Positions 56,376 through 64,000 of a stretch of DNA of 64,000 nt are shown here, in pieces; the first letter of the stretch is position 1, and each line of letters begins with the position of its first letter. Source of the stretch: Juglans regia (taxonomy: Eukaryota > Streptophyta > Magnoliopsida > Fagales > Juglandaceae); the NCBI RefSeq assembly GCF_001411555.2, contig NC_049914.1, positions 9,004,273 to 9,068,272 on the forward strand, written 5' to 3'. The translations under genes and the position numbers were made by a program. The notes beneath the pieces are model-generated. The model saw nothing but the letters and a program-made list of their open reading frames with translations. It was not told where the DNA came from and did not search any database.

Positions 56376-59300
56376 TTAACCCCTACTAAGAAAATGGGCT
56401 CCGATCGGCCCAATATCAACCCCTTTTTAATAATGTAAAAAAATAATTTAAAGAATTTAAAATACTGTAAAAAATAAGTTAAAATTTTAAAATTTAAATA
56501 CAATAACGAAATCAAACTACAAATCGCAAACCATAAATTTAAATTTAAAACTAAATTTAAAACTACAAATCGTAATAAATTTAAATTTACAGCACAAAAA
56601 TATTGAATAATATCATAGATTTCGTTCAAATATGAAATAACCACAATACCCCCCATCAATCTTGGACAGTCCATGCATTTGAGTTGATGACTCGATAATG
56701 ATTTCCAATTTTTCTGCATGAACTTTTAACTTTTTATTATTAGATGCACTATCTATTCTTTAGTTATTTAACTATAGACTTCTAAAGTTCTAAACCATCA
56801 GCCAAGTGATACTATGAACTCACTTACACCTCTAACTCTTACGAGTTTTGCATGATGGCAATCATCCCACAGTGCGTCGGTCTCAAACTCTCATTCATCA
56901 ACAATTAGTTTGGATCTATTGGTGCTCGACTACTTGCACAAAAGTTAGTTGCTCTAGATGGGAGTCTACGCTCTGAAGTACCAGTTAGTGATGCCAACGG
57001 TTGTGCGTCATCCTCTTGTTGAGAATCGCGGTAAGAATGAGATAGTGTAACATCCATAACTTGAGCAAATAATATAAAACAATTAGCAAACAACCGTCAT
57101 TTTAAATGTTATGATAATTATCTACAAATTGAAAACACATTGAAAAGGAGAAAATATATGTGTCTAGTCATGTTTGTGGTTTTAAAAATAAATAAAATAC
57201 AAAAAAATGTGCGTCCACTCAAGCCACACTCGAGTGAACAATTTGTGTAATGTTCGCTTAAGCCACACTCGAGCCAATGCTCAATTGAACAATCTATGTG
57301 ATGTCGCTTGAGCCACACTCAAGTGAAGGCTCGGGCGAACAATCTGTGTGACGTTGGCTCAAGCTATACTCGAGCACCACTCTAGCGAACGTCACTTATA
57401 ACAAAAAAATCAGATTTTTACAAAATCTAAATCCCTCAATTCTTAAATTTAATAGCCTAAAAATCGAAATCATTAAAATAAAAACAACAAAGAAGTTGAA
57501 ATGAACAACAAATCATACAAATTTTACAAAGAGAGTTACAAATCACATTTCACATTTTACAATTACATGAGGAAACAACAAATCTATTGGAAGAGGAAGT
57601 TACAAGTCATTCTTACAATTACTCCAATGACAACAGAGTCGTAGACGGCGGCCTCAAGTGACAACAAACGACGTTCGGAGCACAATTGAGTTGTGCGAAA
57701 GTGAGGGGGAAGAAGAGGGTCCTGCGTTTTAGACCCACTTTCTTCACGAAACGACGTCGTTCTGCTTTAGCAGGGCAAGTGGACGACGTCGTTTATTTAC
57801 CTCATCAAGACAAAATGTCAGGAGGGCAAGCGAAACAATGTCATTCCTCTTGAAGTGGAACGACGTCATTTTGATAATCTGTAATTTTTTAAAAAAAGTC
57901 GAAGTTTGAAGCCCATGTGGGCTCTAACTCCGGCTCAGAACTCCGACTATTGGAGTCGTCCGACTCCAAATTTCGTAAATTCTAACTCTGTTGGAGTCGG
58001 AGCCTCTTTGAAACTCAGACAGAGGTCGGAAGTTGGAAATCCTGCCCATTCCTAGTGCAAATAGTAGGAGATAAAATTGTTGAACGCAATAAATTCACTG
58101 CCAACTAAATCATTGAATTAAAAGTTCTCAATGACTTTTTATTATTTGACGTATACATCAATTAATGAGAAATGCTAAGTTTATAGAGAGAAATAAAAAA
58201 TAATAATTTATAAATTAATGTGATTTGATATGATATAATAGATTTATTTTATAATAAAAAATGTATAATATAGTATACCAGTGACCACTTCAAACAATAT
58301 TAATTTATAAGATAATTATTAATATTTCTCTTAGATAGTTGATAATATCACTATATATTTATATGATTAAGTAACTCTATTAATTAATGCAATTATTTGA
58401 TTATTTTTTACAACTCTTTTTATCACACCTCGTAATAGATATGATATCACGGAAACAAACAATATAAAAGATGAAAAATAATTTGTATAAGTTTTAAATA
58501 GATAAATTTTATATAAATTTTTGTAAAAAATAGATTTCATTTTAAAGAATTATTTTTTATTAATGAACATTTTATTTAAAAAAAACTTATAAAACACTTA
58601 TCTATTTCAAACTTTAGCTGACATTACTCGCAAAAGATGTGTAAAATTAGACAAAGAAAACTGAGGTGAAAGGTCAACAAAGGTTGGAGCCAAACATTCT
58701 TGAGAATGACAACTTTTCTATTTCTTTTTTTTTTTTTCTTTTTCATCGAAATGGAATGCCTTGTCATACTGATAAATAAGTAATTTACTGGCTTTTGTTG
58801 CGTGGAGTTGAATTCTGTTTGCGTGCAATTCGGTTTGAAAATTTTTAGCGGAAAAGCTTCTTTGTGCACCTATATTGACCGTTCTAGTTGACCGTTGGTC
58901 AATTTTTTTTTTTTTAATAATTAAAAAAATGATTTTAAATATATTAATATATTTTTTATTTTTTAAAAATATTTAAATATATTAAAAAAATGTGAAAAGA
59001 ATAAAATAAAATAAAATAAAGCCTGGGCGGCCCAATTTTTAGTGAATAAAGACTCGCATGCTGTAGGATTGATTTGACCCGATCTCCGAATTAGGATATT
59101 ATATAAATATATATATTTCTATATATTTATATATATATTGTACTATTTTAAATGACCGACAATCATTGAAATAAATTTTTCTATAATTTTGTGTACGTAA
59201 TCACGTTATTAAATTATGTAAATTTTGTGTGTAATTGATTCTATTTTTTAATTTACTTTTTCTCTAACATAATTATCCTAAAAAGAAAAAATCATTTTTT

Positions 59301-60043
59301 TAATAGTACTTAACCTCATTTTTTTTTTTTCAAATTGAATACATAAGACTTGTACACATTTTTTTTTCAAATTGAGTAAATAAGACATAAAACAAAACAA
59401 AACAAAAATAACCAAAAGACGAAAACGGAGAAATTTATAATGGCCATGGCTGACTTAGAGTTAAATCAGAAAGGCACGTCAAATGTCCACGTTTTTTATG
59501 ATACCCTCAAAATCAATTTTTTTTTTTTCATTTTACTTTGTACTTTGGCATGGATCGAGAAAGTTTCGTACATTTTTATACGATATCAAATTGACAAGTG
59601 GATTTATAAAGAGATCTAATAAATTGATGTAGTTTGATTTGATACGTTAGATAATTTACTTTACTGTAAAATAAATTCTTACGAGGATGAAGCATTTTAT
59701 CTGTCAAATAATCAAGGTAGCTTAGATTTACAAAAAAAATCGCACGATTATCATAAATTCACAATTAAACGGAAGAAGTGAACTTAAATCGTTCTAATTC
59801 CCTAAATTGATGTATAATTCATTAAAAAGTACTCATCACGAAATTGTTGAATAAACAGAATCAGGAAGCCTCCCTTCTAACATGGTTCAGTACTTACCAA
59901 GAATCAAAGGAGAGAAGCTTCTGTTTGTTTTATACCATTAATCAGCCATTCCCGTAGTAGTCCAAGGCTCCTCTAGAAGAGTTATGCCTTTAATCCCAGA
60001 TATGCAGTAAAGAAAAAAGCTTTTAGAGCCCCAACACCTTCTG
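56376..60043. other. Intergenic region with repeat-rich patches
   Basis: About 57205-57385 repeats GCTYRAGCCACACTCRAG and GYGAACAATYTRTGTGA-like units 3-4 times. About 57755-57865 has ACGACGTCGTT palindromes. About 57900-58050 is rich in ACTCCGACT words, as at 1720-1830, and ends TGCCCATTCCTA. Several A/T homopolymers lie at 58720-59530. No gene recognised. Confidence 0.4.
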
Positions 60044-62463
60044 TTAGGAAAGGACTTTTACAATCAAATGATATATATTCCGAGGACCATTCTCCATCCA
60101 GTATAGTTCTCCTTCATTCTGCAAAGCTATTTTTGCTAGCTGGTGAGCAACTTCCTTTCCCTCTCTATGTATAAAAGCTACAGACCAATGAGCTCTGGTT
60201 CTTATTATTTGCTTGATATCCTCAATGATCTGCCCCCTCCATGAGTCATCATCATCATCTTCTGACTTAACAGCCTCAATAAGTACTGCTTTTGCATCAC
60301 CTTCAAAAATGACTTCTCTAAAACCCAACTCAATACACATCTCCATAGCCTTCCATAAAGCATTACATTCAGCCAGAATGGGAGAGGTAACATAGTTTCT
60401 TGGAGCACACAACGAATCTAAGACATCTCCATTGTTGTCTCGTACCACAATTCTCACTCCCATTTTTTTGCATCTTTGCATCAAAAGCTGCATCAAAATT
60501 AGATTTTCATATGCTGCCCTCTAGTTTTCTCCAATGGTATCTTCTCTCATCCCTATGTTCGTTGCTCTGTCTTCCTTCACTCCCCATGCATGCCAGATGG
60601 AGTTCTTCTAAACCTGCTATAGCAATCTGTACAATCTTGCTAGGGCTAGCAAATTTGTTTTCAAGGATATATTCATTCCTTCTGGACCATATTCTTCTCA
60701 TCATCACTACAGTCTCTTCTAATTTTGCTTTTGGTAATCTTCTGTACAATTCTATCCACAGCTGTACAAACTTCACTTTACCAGTTTTCCATTTGTTAAC
60801 AGGGCTTGCATTTTCTGCACACACATCAGAGGCAGCAGAACAGCTCCACAAGGCATGGATCATGGATTCCTAATCATTTTGGCATATTGGGCACCTTGGG
60901 TCATCAAGAATTTTCCTCTTACATAAATTCACTCTTGTAGGTAGTATATTATTTGTTGTTTTCCATAAAAAGTGTTTGAAAACCCTGGTACTTCAAGGCT
61001 CCATATTTGTTTCCATTGTTCAGCCACTTCACCTTCATAGGATGTCCCCCCTCCCTTGCTTTTTTCTTTTGTTGATCAACATAGTAGGCACTTCTCACTA
61101 TAAACCTACCATTATTTGTGCAACCCGGGATTTGTTTGTCCTCATTCCCCAATCTACTAATTGGAATAGTACAAATCTGATGAGCCTCTTCCTCATTGAA
61201 GATTTCTTTTACTAATCTTCTTTTCATAGTTTCCTCCCCTCATCAATTAGCTCACACTCTTTTGACTCAGTATTTAGAGTTCTGATTGGTGATTGAACTC
61301 TATATGTGGTAAGTGTTGGCAATCACTTTTGATCCCAAATTTTTATTTTCTGTCCATTCCCCACTCTCCACACTAACCCATCTTTCAATAACCCCATTAC
61401 AGACCAAATACCTCTCCATATTAGCTAGGTGAATTCCCAAGTTTGGCATCAATTAACTGGGCAGGGCATTTTTGAAGTATTTTTCTTTGTATACCTTGGC
61501 AGCAAGTGAATGGGGTTCTTACAGCATCTTCCACCCTTGCTTACCTAACATATCTTTATTAAAACTCTCAATATCTTTGTATCGCATACCACCCTTTGCC
61601 TTTGTAGTCCCCATTTTGGCTCGACTCCTCCACTGAATCCCTTTGTCTTTTTGGTTTTGACTCCACTAGAACCTTGCAATCATCGCCTCAATATCTCTAC
61701 ATAACTTCTCAGGTAATTAAAAAACACTCATTGAATATGTGGGGATAGCCTATAACACTGCCTTAATAAGAATTTCCTTACCAGCTTTTGAGAGGAAATT
61801 ATTCTTCCAATTTGGATCTTCTGCTACACCCTCTCCTTAATGCTTCTAAAGGTGTTATATTTCAATTTTTCAACAACCACAGGAAACCCAAGTACCTTTC
61901 ATAACTATCACACACTACTGCTCCAGCCACATTGAAGATCTGGTATCTTATTTCCTCTCTTGTGTTGGAACTAAAAAAGATAGAAGTCTTTTGTTTATTA
62001 AGAGTCTGCACAGAAGCTCTCTTATACACACTAAGAATTGAAGACATCTTTTTTCACTCTTCCACCCCTGCTTTGTGGAATATCACGCAATCATCAGCAA
62101 ATAAAAAATAGTTTATTCTAGTTCCCCCTAGACACTGTAGTCCCTTTTATATTACCATTCTGCTATGATTTTACTAGAAGTTGGCTAAGTCCTTAGCACA
62201 AATTATGATCAAGCAAGGGGATCGAGGGTCCATTGGTCTCATACCTCTTGAGGGTATGATTTTCTTTCCTGGCTTACCATTGACCAGCACTGAATAACTC
62301 ACTAATGATGCATACTTCATGATCAAACAGATTATCTTCTCCCCAAAACCCAACATTCTCAGCATAACTCCTAAAAAAGGCCACTCGATTCTATCATTGG
62401 CCTTAAACATATCCAGTTTTATAGTCATGCTTCCATTTCTCCCCTTATTAATTAGTTGCAAAA
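60044..62463 (-). pseudogene. 5'-truncated, decayed LINE (L1-type) ORF2
   Basis: Read from right to left on the - strand. A reverse transcriptase piece (62461-62174: LDMFKANDRIEW where LDMSKAYDRVEW is usual, then GFGEKIICLIMKY and LVNGKPGKKIIPSRGMRPMDP). The YLGFP region and downstream text (about 61910-61560) with many frame changes and stops. The zf-RVT region (about 61227-60507: RFIVRSAYYVD, and later WRRNEYILENKF-like text). An RNase H domain (60496-60044: VVRDNNGDVLDS, AECNALWKAMEMCIELGF, VIFEGDAKAVL, VAHQLAKIAL). The order RT, zf-RVT, RNase H is standard for plant L1-type LINEs. The endonuclease and the start of RT are absent, as expected from 5' truncation. The RT active-site FADD region lies in the broken part. 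No clear A-tail was pinned down. Confidence 0.88.
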
Positions 62464-62639
62464 CACAAAACTAATTAATGCTTTATCAGTTGTATGGACG
62501 CACACATCGTAATTTATAATTCTTTTATTGGAAAAAGAATTTGGCAAATGAACTAAGGTCCAGCTTAGTAGAAGCTCATTGCCAAAAATAAAAGTAAGAG
62601 ATAAAGATAAAGAAAGTTGACTGATAAAAGTGACATAAG

Positions 62640-63110
62640 TTAAGTATGAATTAGCTACTCCGAAGAAGGAATGAGACATTTATAAAAGAAAGGGACCACT
62701 AAAACGTAGGGATTGGATATCTCTACAAGGAAAGATTTCTCTAACATCTTGGGGACTCTCTCTCCATAAAGGAGGCATTATATTCAATCTCTCTAGAACC
62801 CTATTTCCTAATTTATTGTATTGAGAGCTATAGAAGGCCCATGGATTTCGCCCCTTAAAATCTACGGGCCTAGAACCCTAAAGTCACCCAATATAGTGAA
62901 TTTCGCCGCCAAAAAATCTATGAACATAGACTTTTATGTCGAACCACGCAAATTTATGTATCTCTCTTTTTATTTATATTTTATATACTTTATTTATCGT
63001 TTATTTTATGGATGAGCATCCAAGTATTGTACTAACGTCCAAGCCATCATTGTCGAACATTCAATCGTATTGTTGAGTTTCGACGACCCCGTCAGAAAAA
63101 TGTATTAACA
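62640..63110. mobile_element. Copia-type LTR remnant
   Basis: Words typical of the end of plant Copia LTRs: GAGAGCTATAGAAGGCCCATG, GAATTTCGCCGCC, GAACCACGCAAATTTATG and GACGACCCCGTCAG. No matching second LTR in the window, and the ends are not clear. Confidence 0.45.
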
Positions 63111-64000
63111 TGAGGTATTTAAAATTCTGAAATACTTGTGTTAACATGTTATGACATTCTTAGACATGTCCCACAATGTTGTATGTACCATCTATATATG
63201 GAACGTACCCAAACAAGAATATCGATCAACATATATATGTAAGATCAAGATCATCAAAGCTAGCTAGAGATGTACGTACGTATTTATTAATTTATTTGAT
63301 TTCAATTCCCATGCTTATATGTCTCGAATCGGTTGCCATGCATGCACTATATATTTTATAGAAAGTGACATGCATTGATCTCTACCCATTCTTGGAGAAA
63401 AGGCAGTAGTATCATGAGTACTCGACATGCATGATTATAATTAAACAGCGATATCACTAGAAATGATGGGTACGTTGAGTCGAGTAGAAAAGACGTCGTA
63501 TACTCATAATCATGAAGGACATTATTAAGTACTATATATCCATATATGTCGGCAACTACTTATATATATGAATTTTATTATTTATATGTTGTTATGTGTA
63601 CGTAAATACGCTATATATTTATAGTAGAATTCATTTATAAAAAATCAAAATATTAATTGTTAGGTACAATATGCATGTGTCACGGGCGAGCGAGGACGCG
63701 GTTCATGAGAAGATCACATGATACAAGGCGAGGTAGGGTTGAAACTAATTAGTAACACGCAAAGAATCTTACAATGCAATGAATACCCGATGAGATTTAC
63801 CTCGCGAGAAGTTTACACCTACAGATCAACAGGTCTTGCAAATTAGATACCCATGCTGGCGGGATATATACTATTATCCCCAGTACCAGTACGTATCGAT
63901 CGTATTGATCATAAGAAAAACACAAGTGTTGGTATAATTATGAAGTTATTTGACTAGTACAACCATGGATATTGGATGGGGGAAGTGCATGCTTCCAAAA
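63111..64000. other. Intergenic, nothing recognised
   Basis: AT-rich with several TATATA runs; no gene, repeat end or RNA signature seen. Confidence 0.4.

Overview
This is a nuclear window from a woody eudicot. The evidence is AT-rich spacers, GT-AG introns, plant-only gene families, plant LTR, LINE, hAT and MITE debris, and a plastid-derived patch. The repeat style (Tourist-like MITEs with GTTTGG ends, LTRs carrying TCGAGCGAAC words) reminds me of Juglandaceae/Fagales, but that is an impression and not a proof.

Only three host genes look intact. (1) An alpha-expansin on the + strand, 10986-13900, with three exons and 258 aa. (2) A large gene on the - strand for an XS/XH-domain protein of the FDM/IDN2 (SGS3-like) family used in RNA-directed DNA methylation. 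Its coding exons run from 28088 to 22855 (626 aa). A probable non-coding first exon lies near 31.3-31.47 kb. (3) An intronless FPF1-like gene on the + strand, 44243-44620, 125 aa.

The most interesting locus is 16.5-31.5 kb. The 3' part of the XS/XH gene (introns, both XH exons and 3' flank, about 3 kb) exists twice in direct orientation, at 16.55-20.0 kb and 21.90-24.90 kb. Both XH exon pairs are open, keep their splice signals and are in the same phase. The distal copy could therefore be an alternative 3' terminal exon pair, giving one protein two different XH dimerisation domains, or it could be a headless relic. The duplication also works as a natural filled-site/empty-site experiment: a Tourist-like MITE and a Mutator-like foldback MITE are present only in the distal copy, and a SINE is in both. 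A fragment of a glutamate-receptor-like gene lies between the copies.

The rest is mostly transposon territory. It holds a complete TRIM element (4.34-4.78 kb), hAT-type non-autonomous elements with TAGRGNTGTAA ends (2.4-3.2 kb, and a nested pair at 33.4-35.1 kb), two small retroposons with target duplications (35.2-35.7 kb), a composite plastid insertion (trnP/psaA/ndhB, 38.2-38.7 kb), and a 2.46-kb solo LTR (38.9-41.4 kb). It also holds an internally deleted Copia element whose LTRs contain a variable tandem repeat (47.2-51.0 kb), a decayed hAT transposase gene (54.0-56.4 kb) and a decayed 5'-truncated LINE (60.0-62.5 kb). At least nine Tourist-like MITEs are scattered throughout.

All coordinates come from reading the sequence by eye. 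Gene-family calls rest on remembered family motifs; no database search was run.
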